Of a stretch of 14,054 bases of DNA, positions 7,109 to 14,043 are shown in pieces. The stretch's first letter is position 1. Every line of letters begins with the position of its first letter. The DNA comes from Coriobacteriia bacterium (GTDB lineage Bacteria; Actinomycetota; Coriobacteriia; Anaerosomatales; JAENZW01), in NCBI GenBank assembly GCA_029858605.1, contig JAOUET010000027.1:1-14054 (forward strand), read 5' to 3'. The notes under the pieces were generated by a model that made no database searches, was not told the origin of the DNA, and worked only from the letters and a program-made list of their open reading frames with translations. The position numbers were made by a program, and so were the translations under genes.

Positions 7109-7134
7109 CCTGCCGGACAGGCATGCCCGGCAGG
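7109..7134 (+). terminator. Hairpin after pil operon, possible terminator without T-run
   Basis: CCTGCCGG (7109-7116) and CCGGCAGG (7127-7134) form a perfect 8-base stem with a 10-base loop, starting three bases after the stop of the PilP-like gene. The T-tract expected of an intrinsic terminator is missing. The position between two functional blocks and just upstream of an extended -10 box fits a weak terminator or 3'-end stabiliser. Confidence 0.4.
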
Positions 7135-7140
7135 TGCCGG

Positions 7141-7149
7141 TGCTAGAAT
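7141..7149 (+). promoter_or_regulatory. Extended -10 promoter for aroC operon
   Basis: TGCTAGAAT (7141-7149) matches an extended -10 (TGnTAnaaT) and lies 30 bases before the aroC start. I see no good -35 at 16-18 bases upstream, which an extended -10 can tolerate. The surrounding 13-mer CGGTGCTAGAATC is repeated exactly at 11384-11396 ahead of efp. Confidence 0.5.
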
Positions 7150-7179
7150 CTCTGCGTGTACTCGGGTCGGGAGATTTCC

Positions 7180-8331
7180 ATGCGCTACGTGACGTCAGGC
7201 GAATCCCATGGCCGTGTTCTCACGGCGATTGTGACCGGCGTTCCGGCCGGCGTGCCTATTGAGCAGGCTTCGATCGACGCCGAACTCGCTCGTCGGCAGA
7301 CTGGATACGGCCGAGGAGGACGCCAGCAGATCGAGACAGACCGAGGGACCGTCCTGTCGGGCGTGCGCTTCGGCCGTACCATCGGGAGTCCGGTGACGAT
7401 CGCCGTTGCGAACCGCGACTGGGACAACTGGATGGACGTAATGCCTGCGTTCGGAGAGGCGAACGAGGCAACGAGGGTCACAGCTCCTCGGCCGGGACAT
7501 GCGGACCTAGCAGGTATACAGAAGATCGGGTCTCGCGACATCCGCGATGTCCTCGAGCGCGCCAGCGCACGAGAGACCGCGGCACGTGTGGCTGCCGGCA
7601 GCGTTGCGAAGGCGCTACTTCGAGAACTCGGGGTGAACATCATCTCGTTCGTGAGCGCCGTGGGCGCGGTCGAGGTGGAGACGCTTGACGACCCGTCCTC
7701 CGTGGACGCGGGACTGGTGGAATCGAGCAGCGTGCGCTGTCCGGACGCAGAGGTCTCGGAACGCATGTGCCGGGCAATCGACGAAGCGTCGGCGGCGGGC
7801 GAAAGCCTCGGGGGCGTCTTCTACGTGATCGCCAGCGGCGTTCTGCCGGGACTGGGAGCGTATGCGGAGGCCGATCGACGGCTCGACGCACGCCTTGCGG
7901 CCGCGATGATGTCCATACCTGCGATAAAGGGCGTGGAGATAGGCGACGGATTCGCGGCGGCAGCCCTACCCGGATCGCAGGTGCACGATGAGATCAGTTT
8001 CGACGAGTCGCGCGGGTTGCGTCGTTCCACGAACCACGCAGGCGGTCTCGAAGGAGGTATGTCGAACGGCGAACCGCTGATACTGCGTGTGGCGATGAAG
8101 CCGATCCCGACCCTGATGAAGCCGCTGGGCAGCGTGGACATCGAAACGCTGGAGTCCGTGGACGCCTCCAGGGAGCGCTCGGACGTCTGCGCCGTGCCCG
8201 CAGCCGCGGTTGTCGGTGAAGCGGAGATGGCGGTCGTGCTTGCGGACGCCTACTGCGACAAGTTCGGGGGAGACTGCTTGCAGGATATGGAGACGGCGAT
8301 CGCTGCCTATGAGGCGAGGATTCGGCCGTGA
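7180..8331 (+). CDS. aroC: Chorismate synthase
   Basis: This enzyme catalyses the last shikimate-pathway step, 5-enolpyruvylshikimate-3-phosphate to chorismate plus phosphate, using reduced FMN. The product has 383 residues, a normal length. ATG 7180 is chosen because GGGAG (7169-7173) lies six bases upstream and the protein then begins MRYVTSGESHG as in the family; GTG 7156 would add eight unsupported residues. Visible signatures are TSGESHG (His10), RRQTGYGRGGRQQIETD (38-54), GSPVTIAVANRDWDNW (69-84), RPGHADL (His107), RASARETAARVAAG (127-140), RSTNHAGGLEGGMSNG (282-297) and SDVCAVPAA (Asp335). All family motifs appear intact. It is the first gene of a coupled aro operon, and its stop overlaps the aroK start by four bases. 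Confidence 0.97.
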   Translation: MRYVTSGESHGRVLTAIVTGVPAGVPIEQASIDAELARRQTGYGRGGRQQIETDRGTVLSGVRFGRTIGSPVTIAVANRDWDNWMDVMPAFGEANEATRVTAPRPGHADLAGIQKIGSRDIRDVLERASARETAARVAAGSVAKALLRELGVNIISFVSAVGAVEVETLDDPSSVDAGLVESSSVRCPDAEVSERMCRAIDEASAAGESLGGVFYVIASGVLPGLGAYAEADRRLDARLAAAMMSIPAIKGVEIGDGFAAAALPGSQVHDEISFDESRGLRRSTNHAGGLEGGMSNGEPLILRVAMKPIPTLMKPLGSVDIETLESVDASRERSDVCAVPAAAVVGEAEMAVVLADAYCDKFGGDCLQDMETAIAAYEARIRP

Positions 8332-8843
8332 GTCACGTCTATCTCGTCGGTTTCATGGGTTCGGGCAAGTCAACCGTCGGGCGGATACTGTCCGAGAAAC
8401 TCGCGGTTCCCCTCGTGGATCTCGACGCGCGTATCGAGGATGAAGCCGGTCGCTGCGTGAGCGAGATCTTCGCCGAAGAGGGCGAACCGGTGTTTCGGTC
8501 CCGCGAACACGACGCGCTTCTCAAGATGGAGGGGGAGGAGTCGTCGGTCGTCGCTTGTGGCGGCGGCGTGATCCTTTCGGACGAGAACCGCGCCTTCCTG
8601 AAGCGAACCGGTGTTGTGATCTACCTCGGGATAACAGCTGCCGAAGCGCTTGCCCGCGTGGGCGGGGCAGAGACGCGACCGTTGCTGGCAGGAGACAGCG
8701 GGGCGATGGCGGCGACGCTTCTTCAGGCACGCGAAACGCTCTATCGCGCGGTCGCCGACGTGAGTATCGATACCGTCGGCAAGACACCAGATCAGGTCGC
8801 GAACGAGGCCCTCGCGTTCATCGAGGACCGGTGGGATGGATGA
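8328..8843 (+). CDS. aroK: Shikimate kinase
   Basis: This enzyme phosphorylates shikimate at the 3-hydroxyl using ATP. It has 171 residues, typical for the family. GTG 8328 overlaps the aroC stop (GTGA) and gives MSHVYLVGFMGSGKST, the Walker A loop ending at residue 16. The shikimate-binding residues follow as DLD (31-33), FRSRE with Arg57, and CGGG (77-80). The lid arginine is in ETRPLL (Arg117), and a C-terminal adenine-binding region follows. No motif is missing. It overlaps aroB by four bases (ATGA). Shikimate dehydrogenase (aroE), which would supply its substrate, is not in this window. Confidence 0.96.
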   Translation: MSHVYLVGFMGSGKSTVGRILSEKLAVPLVDLDARIEDEAGRCVSEIFAEEGEPVFRSREHDALLKMEGEESSVVACGGGVILSDENRAFLKRTGVVIYLGITAAEALARVGGAETRPLLAGDSGAMAATLLQARETLYRAVADVSIDTVGKTPDQVANEALAFIEDRWDG

Positions 8844-9946
8844 AGGCTGCCAGTCGCGTGGTAGTCGACGCCGCTTCGGCGACCTACGAGGTACGAATAG
8901 GCGCCGGACTCCTGTCGGAAGCAGGGGCGATCGTCGGCGAATCCTGCGGTGTGCGGCACGTGGCGGTCGTCGCTGACGCCACCGTCGCCGAGTACTTCGG
9001 CGACACCGTGATGTCGTCACTGCACTCTGCCGGACTGCGGGCGGACATCATCGAGATCCCGCCCGGCGAATCGAGCAAGACCTGGGCGCAGGCCGGCGAC
9101 ATTCTGGAAGCGTTGGCTCGCGCCGGAATGGACCGCACGGGTGCCGTTGCGGCGCTGGGCGGGGGTGTGGTCGGCGATCTCGCGGGCTTCTGCGCGGTCA
9201 CATACATGCGCGGCGTGTCGTTCATACAGATGCCGACCACGCTGCTTGCCCAGGTCGACTCCGCAATCGGGGGCAAGACTGCCGTCGATCTGCTGGCGGG
9301 CAAGAATCTCGCCGGGGCGTTCATGCAGCCGAGGGTCGTTATCGCGGATACCAGTGCGCTGGCGAGTCTCCCGGAGACGGAATGGCGCAGCGGGCTTGCG
9401 GAGGTAGCGAAATCAGCAGTTCTCGACGGAGAGAAGTTCTTGGCGTGGCTCGAGAAGGATGCGGCGGCTCTCGTCGAGCGCGAGGGAGAGGTCGTTCAGG
9501 AGGCGGTGCGGGCGTGTGCGGCGTTCAAAGCGCGCGTCGTCTCGGCGGATGAGCATGAGAGCGGGCTGCGCGAGATACTGAACCTGGGGCACACCCTCGG
9601 TCATGCGATCGAGAAGGTGGCGGGCTATGGTGTGGTGCCGCACGGTCTTGCTGTGGCCGAAGGGATGCGCTTCGCCGCACGGCTTGCTCAGCGCTGCGTC
9701 GGAGCGCCCCAGGAGTTCACATTGCGGCAAGAGGCGCTGCTCGACAGCCTCGGGCTGAAGAGGCTGGAAGCGGTGTACGATATCGATGAGCTTAGAAGGA
9801 CAATGTCTTCGGACAAGAAGGCTCGAGGGGGCGTACCGCGGTTCGTGATGGCAAGGCGACCGGGTGACGTGCTGGTGGAGACCGTCGCCGAAGGAATGCT
9901 TGCCGCCGAACTGAGGGCGTTCACGGGCGAGGAGGAGTCGTCGTGA
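8840..9946 (+). CDS. aroB: 3-dehydroquinate synthase
   Basis: This enzyme converts DAHP to 3-dehydroquinate, an NAD- and metal-dependent reaction and the second shikimate-pathway step. ATG 8840 overlaps the aroK stop (ATGA) and gives 368 residues, a usual length; the open frame continues upstream inside aroK, but that extension is not protein-like. Motifs seen are the NAD-binding GGGVVGDLAGF (107-117), MPTTLLAQVDSAIGGKTAVD (131-150, Lys146) and GKNLAGAF (154-161). The metal ligands are Glu188 in LAEVAKSA, His251 in NLGHTLGHA and His268 in VPHGLAVAEGM. SDKKARGG (324-331) completes the set. Identification is secure. Its stop overlaps aroQ. Confidence 0.97.
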   Translation: MKAASRVVVDAASATYEVRIGAGLLSEAGAIVGESCGVRHVAVVADATVAEYFGDTVMSSLHSAGLRADIIEIPPGESSKTWAQAGDILEALARAGMDRTGAVAALGGGVVGDLAGFCAVTYMRGVSFIQMPTTLLAQVDSAIGGKTAVDLLAGKNLAGAFMQPRVVIADTSALASLPETEWRSGLAEVAKSAVLDGEKFLAWLEKDAAALVEREGEVVQEAVRACAAFKARVVSADEHESGLREILNLGHTLGHAIEKVAGYGVVPHGLAVAEGMRFAARLAQRCVGAPQEFTLRQEALLDSLGLKRLEAVYDIDELRRTMSSDKKARGGVPRFVMARRPGDVLVETVAEGMLAAELRAFTGEEESS

Positions 9947-10386
9947 TCCGGGTGCTGATCGTGAACGGGCCGAACCTGAATCTGCTCGGCGCTCGGGAGA
10001 CCGAGGTGTACGGGGACCTGACGCTCGAGGACATCGAGGGACTGGTGACTGACCGAGCGTCCAAAGACGGAGTCGAGGTGGGCTTCTTCCAGTCGAACCA
10101 CGAAGGAGCGATCGTCGATGCGATCCAAGGGGCTCCCGGCAACTACGACGCGGTCGTGATCAATCCCGGCGCTTTCACGCACTACTCCTACGCGATTCGA
10201 GACGCCGTCGCCTCCGTCGAGATCCCTGTCGTGGAGATTCACCTCAGCAACATCGCGGCGCGCGAGGAGTTCAGGTCGCGCAGCGTGATCGCCGCCGTTT
10301 GCGTGGGACAGATATCCGGCTTCGGCCCTGAATCCTACCTACTCGGCGTTACTGCGGCCGCAAAGGTCGTTGGTGAGGTCTCATGA
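9943..10386 (+). CDS. aroQ: 3-dehydroquinate dehydratase, type II
   Basis: This enzyme performs the trans-dehydration of 3-dehydroquinate to 3-dehydroshikimate (third step) as a dodecameric type II dehydroquinase. The product has 147 residues, the standard size. GTG 9943 overlaps the aroB stop (GTGA) with AGGAGGAG just upstream. Family blocks are intact: NGPNLNLLGAR (8-18, catalytic-loop Arg18), EVYG with catalytic Tyr23, FFQSNHEG (48-55), INPGAFTHYSYAIRDA (73-88), VEIHLSNIAAREEFR (97-111, His100) and GQISGFG (122-128). In many Gram-positive genomes aroQ directly precedes pepP and efp, as here. Confidence 0.97.
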   Translation: MIRVLIVNGPNLNLLGARETEVYGDLTLEDIEGLVTDRASKDGVEVGFFQSNHEGAIVDAIQGAPGNYDAVVINPGAFTHYSYAIRDAVASVEIPVVEIHLSNIAAREEFRSRSVIAAVCVGQISGFGPESYLLGVTAAAKVVGEVS

Positions 10387-11471
10387 ACGCCGACTCTCGG
10401 TTTGCTGCGCTGCGACGGCGCATGGCGGAGTCAAAGCTGCCTGCTCTCCTCGTATCTGACATACCGAACGTGCGCTACGTGACCGGGTTCGAGGGTGTCT
10501 TCGACGATGAAGCGAACGTCGCCTGCCTCCTCACGCTCGAGGTCGCTCGCATCTACACTGACTCTCGATATGCCGAGGCGGCGGGCGAGGTCGCGCAAGG
10601 CACCCCGTGGATCGTGAAGTCGCCCTTGGAGAACGTCTACGTCGGGCTGTGCGCCGAGCTTGGCGAGGAAGAAGTGTTTCACATCGCCATGGAAGCTTCG
10701 GCTCCGTACGGTCGGTTCAGATTCGTGTCCGAGCAGTTTCGTGGCCGGGTCGAGGTCATAGACGACTTCGTCGAGACGCAGCGCCAGGTCAAAGAGGCTG
10801 CCGAGGTAGCGCGGATCGCCGAAGCGGCGGAGATCACCGACCGAACGATGGAACACGTTCTGTCGATGCTCCGTGCAGGGATGACGGAGGCCGAAGTGGC
10901 GCTGGAGGCCGAGTGTTTCATGCGCAGGAACGGAGCCGAAAGCGTCGCTTTCTCACCGATCGTCGCGAGCGGACCGAACTCTTCGAGGCCGCACGCCACA
11001 GTCACAGACCGTGCGATCGAATCCGGGGACTTCGTCGTGATCGACATCGGTGCGCGCGTCAAGGGCTACTGTTCGGATATGACGCGCACGGTAGTGGTCG
11101 GTACCGCATCCGATCGACAGCGCGAGATGTACGAGTCTGTCCTCGAGGCGAACGAGTTGGCGATTGCAGCAGTCCGGGCCGGTATTCCTGGAAGCGATCT
11201 CGATGCAGTGGCCCGAGAGTCTCTGGCAAAGAAGGGCCATGCTGCCGAATTCAGCCATGGCTTGGGGCATGGTGTCGGCCTGGAGGTCCACGAGCTGCCC
11301 CATGTGAGCGCCCGTGGTCGCGAGTCCCTGCGAGCCGGTGGGGTCGTCACGATCGAGCCCGGTGTATACGTGCCTGGGTTCGGCGGTGCTAGAATCGAGG
11401 ACCTGGTCGTGGTGGAAGACGGTGGTTGCCGGGTTCTCACCAGGTCACCGAAACACCTCATGGAGCTCTGA
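10383..11471 (+). CDS. pepP: M24 family Xaa-Pro aminopeptidase/dipeptidase
   Basis: This is a 362-residue metallopeptidase with the two-domain M24B layout: an N-terminal creatinase-like domain (about 1-132, with LPALLVSDIPNVRYVTGF) and a C-terminal pita-bread catalytic domain (about 140-362). The five metal ligands are all present: Asp221 (VIDIGA), Asp232 (CSDMTR), His296 (GLGHGVG), Glu325 (IEPGVY) and Glu339 (RIEDLV). His204 (SRPHAT) and His303 (EVHELPH) are the usual accessory residues. Such enzymes remove residues next to proline. The sequence alone does not separate aminopeptidase P from prolidase, so the symbol follows the aroQ-pepP-efp neighbourhood. ATG 10383 overlaps the aroQ stop (ATGA). 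Confidence 0.92.
   Translation: MNADSRFAALRRRMAESKLPALLVSDIPNVRYVTGFEGVFDDEANVACLLTLEVARIYTDSRYAEAAGEVAQGTPWIVKSPLENVYVGLCAELGEEEVFHIAMEASAPYGRFRFVSEQFRGRVEVIDDFVETQRQVKEAAEVARIAEAAEITDRTMEHVLSMLRAGMTEAEVALEAECFMRRNGAESVAFSPIVASGPNSSRPHATVTDRAIESGDFVVIDIGARVKGYCSDMTRTVVVGTASDRQREMYESVLEANELAIAAVRAGIPGSDLDAVARESLAKKGHAAEFSHGLGHGVGLEVHELPHVSARGRESLRAGGVVTIEPGVYVPGFGGARIEDLVVVEDGGCRVLTRSPKHLMEL
11387..11395 (+). promoter_or_regulatory. Possible internal extended -10 promoter for efp
   Basis: TGCTAGAAT lies inside the 3' end of the M24 peptidase gene, 104 bases before efp. The surrounding 13-mer CGGTGCTAGAATC is identical to the one before aroC (7138-7150). No clear -35 is present. These bases also encode the conserved GARIE segment holding metal ligand Glu339, so coding constraint alone could explain part of the match. 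Confidence 0.3.
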
Positions 11472-11499
11472 GATCGACGATCGAGGAAGGTTCGCAGGA

Positions 11500-12060
11500 A
11501 TGGCTGTAACCACCAACAACTTCAAGAATGGGATGTGCATCGTCTATGACGGCAAGCGCTGGATCATCGTGGAGTTCCAGCACGTGAAGCCTGGCAAGGG
11601 CGGCGCGTTCGTGCGCACGAAACTCAAGGAGCTTGCGAGCGGACGTGTTGTCGACGTGACTTTTCGCGCGGGCGAGAAGATGGACGACGTGCGCGTCGAG
11701 ACCAGACGCATGCAGTACCTGTACAACGATGGCGCATCTTTCCACTTCATGGACAATCAGTCCTACGATCAGGTGGAACTGGCAAGCGACTTCGTCGGCG
11801 ATGCCGCCCAGTGGCTTGTCGAGAATGACGAGGTCGAGATCATGACGGCAGACGGCGAGATGATGGGCGTCGAACCACCGATGTTCGTCGAGCTCGAGGT
11901 AGTCGAGACCGACCCGGGCTTCAAGGGAGACACCGTCCAGGGCGGCACCAAGCAGGCGACTCTGCAGACCGGCGCCGTCGTGCAGGTTCCGATGTTCGTC
12001 GAGAACGGCGACAAGCTCAGAATCGACACGCGTGACGGACGCTACGTGACTCGCGTATAG
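11500..12060 (+). CDS. efp: Translation elongation factor P
   Basis: EF-P binds ribosomes stalled on consecutive prolines and promotes peptide-bond formation. From ATG 11500 the protein has 186 residues, the family length. AGGAAGG (11484-11490) is the likely ribosome site, and the start lies 28 bases after the peptidase stop. Domain I (about 1-64) carries the tip loop KPGKGGAF, with Lys33 at the position that is post-translationally modified in several lineages. Domains II and III follow, including MYxYxD-like MQYLYND (71-77), VEPPMFVELEVVETDPG and GDTVQGGTKQATLQTGAVVQVP (about 143-166), ending IDTRDGRYVTRV. No modification enzyme (epmA, earP, ymfI type) is in the window. The neighbourhood pepP-efp is widely conserved. 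Confidence 0.97.
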   Translation: MAVTTNNFKNGMCIVYDGKRWIIVEFQHVKPGKGGAFVRTKLKELASGRVVDVTFRAGEKMDDVRVETRRMQYLYNDGASFHFMDNQSYDQVELASDFVGDAAQWLVENDEVEIMTADGEMMGVEPPMFVELEVVETDPGFKGDTVQGGTKQATLQTGAVVQVPMFVENGDKLRIDTRDGRYVTRV

Positions 12061-12085
12061 TCTCCGGACACGTCGCAGAGGCTCG

Positions 12086-12114
12086 TTTCTCCAGCCAGAG
12101 CGCTCGTATATACT
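12086..12114 (+). promoter_or_regulatory. Candidate promoter for carboxyltransferase gene
   Basis: TTTCTC (12086-12091) and TATACT (12109-12114) are separated by 17 bases in the 123-base gap after efp. The -10 is good and the -35 poor. The leader that follows contains a short GC hairpin (CCCC 12126-12129 with GGGG 12133-12136) and a strong ribosome site AGGAGG (12173-12178) five bases before ATG 12184. No intrinsic terminator for efp is obvious. Confidence 0.45.
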
Positions 12115-12183
12115 TACCTGACCGACCCCGGCGGGGGCCGACTTCAGCCGCACCCCGGCACCGTTCTCCGAGAGGAGGGCCGA

Positions 12184-14043
12184 ATGCGACCGGTACACAT
12201 TACGGACACGACGCTGCGTGACGCTCACCAATCGCTGTGGGCTACGCGCATGCAGATAGCCGACATGCTTCCCATCTTGCCGAAGATGGACGATGTCGGT
12301 TACTGGTCGCTCGAGGTCTGGGGCGGCGCGACGTTCGACGCGGCTCTTCGGTTCCTCGATGAGAACCCCTGGGAGCGGCTCCGGGTCATAAAGAAGCACT
12401 GCCCGAAGACGCCACTGCAGATGCTCCTGCGGGGTCAGAACCTCGTCGGCTATCACCACTATGGCGACGAGATAGTGACTCGTTTCGTGCATGCGGCCAA
12501 GCGCAACGGCATCGATATCTTCCGCGTCTTCGACGCGCTGAACGACGCGCGCAATGTGGAGGTCGCCGCAAAGGCTATCAAGGAAAGTGGTGCTCATTTC
12601 GAAGGTGCTATCAGCTACACGGTGTCTCCCGTGCACACGCTGGACTCGTACCTCGAGTACGCTCACCAACTCAAGGATCTGGGCGCGGACACGATATGCA
12701 TCAAAGACATGGCGGGCATGATCACGCCGTTCAGGACCGAGAAGATGGTGCGGGCGCTCGTCGATCAGATAGGTCTGCCGGTTCACGTCCACTGTCACTA
12801 CATCGGTGGCATGGCACCCATGAACTACGTGAAGGCGGCCGAGGCAGGCGCCGACATCATCGATACCGCGGTCGTCGCGCTTGCATTCGGCAATAGCCAG
12901 CCAGCGGTCGAGATGATCGTCGCCGCTCTCCAGGAGAGTCCCTACGACACGGGTCTCGACCTGGATCTTCTGTTCGAGATCGCCGAATACTGGGAAGGCG
13001 TGCGCGAGCGCAAGAGACTCAAGCGAGGCGTCACCTCGCTGCTCCACATGGAGGTATTCAGCCACCAGGTTCCCGGCGGAATGATGAGCAATCTGGTGAG
13101 CCAACTGGAACTTCAGAAGGCGCCCGACCGTCTCGGGGACGTGCTCGCGGAGATTCCCAAGGTGCGCGCAGAGGTAGGGTACCCTCCTCTCGTCACCCCT
13201 CTCTCGCAGATAGTCGGCACGCAAGCGGTCATAAACGTGCTGACCGGCAAGCGCTGGGCAGTCGTGCCCCAGGAGATGAAGGACTACGTGAAGGGCCTAT
13301 ACGGGAGAGCGCCCGGGCCCATGGATTCCGAGGTCGTCGCGAAGGTTCTCGGCAAGGAGGAGCCGCTGTCGCCTGATGTGCGGCCTGGCTCGCTAGTGGA
13401 CAAGCCATACGCGGCGTTCGAGTCTGAGATCGGCGACCTCGCGCACAGCGAGGAGGACGTGCTGATGTACGCCCTCTTCCCGGACCAAGCACGCACCTAC
13501 CTCACTCTCCACCAGGAAGGCGCTGAAGCGGCGGTCTTCATGGCGGGCGAGGAGGTCAAGATGGCCATGGAGGGAGAGGAGCCCGTGGACGTCAATCAGA
13601 TCCGTGAGCTCATCAAGATCGTGGAGATGTCCGAGGTGAGCGAGGTCGTCGTCGAAGAGGGTGGAGCGAAGGTCTCCGTCCGCAAGGGCGGCGTGGCCGG
13701 GGCGCCGGCGTCGGCGACCGGAGAGGCGGCGGCAGCGACGGAGGGCGCAGCGCTGCCCAAGGACGTCGCTGTCCACGACGCATCGGAGCGACCCGGGACA
13801 TGGCGCGAGATCATCTCGCCCATGGTCGGAACGTTCTACAGAGCACCTGCTCCCGGTACGGATCCGTTCGTGAGTGTCGGCGACAGCATCGACGAGGGAG
13901 ACACGCTGTGCATACTCGAGGCTATGAAGCTCATGAACGAGATCGCAGCCGAAGAGCCGGGTGTCATCCGCGAGGTCTGTCTCGGTGACGCCGAACCGGT
14001 CGAATACGGCACCGTGCTCTTCTACTACGAGCCCATCTCGTAG
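12184..14043 (+). CDS. Carboxyltransferase (PycB/OadA type) fused to complete AccB-like biotin carrier
   Basis: This 619-residue protein has the layout of pyruvate carboxylase subunit B or oxaloacetate decarboxylase alpha. The TIM-barrel carboxyltransferase (about 1-290) shows DTTLRDAHQS (metal ligand Asp13), LLRGQNLVGYHHYGDEIV (81-98), FRVFDALND (113-121), IKDMAG with the carbamylatable Lys174, and HCH (His203, His205). The conserved PYC/OADA region (about 290-450) includes HQVPGGMMSNL. The C-terminus differs from ordinary OadA. Residues about 468-502 (NQIRELIKIVEMSEVSEVVV, then GGAKVSVRKG) look like the N-terminal segment of AccB. After an Ala-rich linker (about 503-530), residues 541-617 form a biotinyl domain with PMVGTFYRAPAPGTDPF, the 'thumb' typical of AccB, and EAMKLMNEI with biotinyl Lys582. 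It needs a separate biotin carboxylase (AccC), not in the window. Likely substrate is pyruvate/oxaloacetate, inferred. ATG 12184 has AGGAGG five bases upstream. Confidence 0.9.
   Translation: MRPVHITDTTLRDAHQSLWATRMQIADMLPILPKMDDVGYWSLEVWGGATFDAALRFLDENPWERLRVIKKHCPKTPLQMLLRGQNLVGYHHYGDEIVTRFVHAAKRNGIDIFRVFDALNDARNVEVAAKAIKESGAHFEGAISYTVSPVHTLDSYLEYAHQLKDLGADTICIKDMAGMITPFRTEKMVRALVDQIGLPVHVHCHYIGGMAPMNYVKAAEAGADIIDTAVVALAFGNSQPAVEMIVAALQESPYDTGLDLDLLFEIAEYWEGVRERKRLKRGVTSLLHMEVFSHQVPGGMMSNLVSQLELQKAPDRLGDVLAEIPKVRAEVGYPPLVTPLSQIVGTQAVINVLTGKRWAVVPQEMKDYVKGLYGRAPGPMDSEVVAKVLGKEEPLSPDVRPGSLVDKPYAAFESEIGDLAHSEEDVLMYALFPDQARTYLTLHQEGAEAAVFMAGEEVKMAMEGEEPVDVNQIRELIKIVEMSEVSEVVVEEGGAKVSVRKGGVAGAPASATGEAAAATEGAALPKDVAVHDASERPGTWREIISPMVGTFYRAPAPGTDPFVSVGDSIDEGDTLCILEAMKLMNEIAAEEPGVIREVCLGDAEPVEYGTVLFYYEPIS

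Noticed and set aside
7156..7179. GTG 7156 as aroC start
   Set aside because: It would lie at the likely transcription start from TGCTAGAAT and lacks a ribosome site; ATG 7180 has GGGAG at good spacing and matches the family N-terminus.
8555..8839. Upstream extension of the aroB frame inside aroK
   Set aside because: The translated extension is Arg-rich and unlike any AroB; ATG 8840 overlaps the aroK stop and gives the normal N-terminus.
12126..12136. CCCC-GGC-GGGG hairpin as terminator of efp
   Set aside because: The stem is only four bases, has no T-run, and lies downstream of the candidate promoter for the next gene.
11458..13224. 588-codon open frame on the minus strand across efp, the intergenic gap and the carboxyltransferase gene
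   Set aside because: It is antisense to two unmistakable genes, is rich in Arg/His/Asp/Val with no domain pattern, and reflects third-position GC bias.
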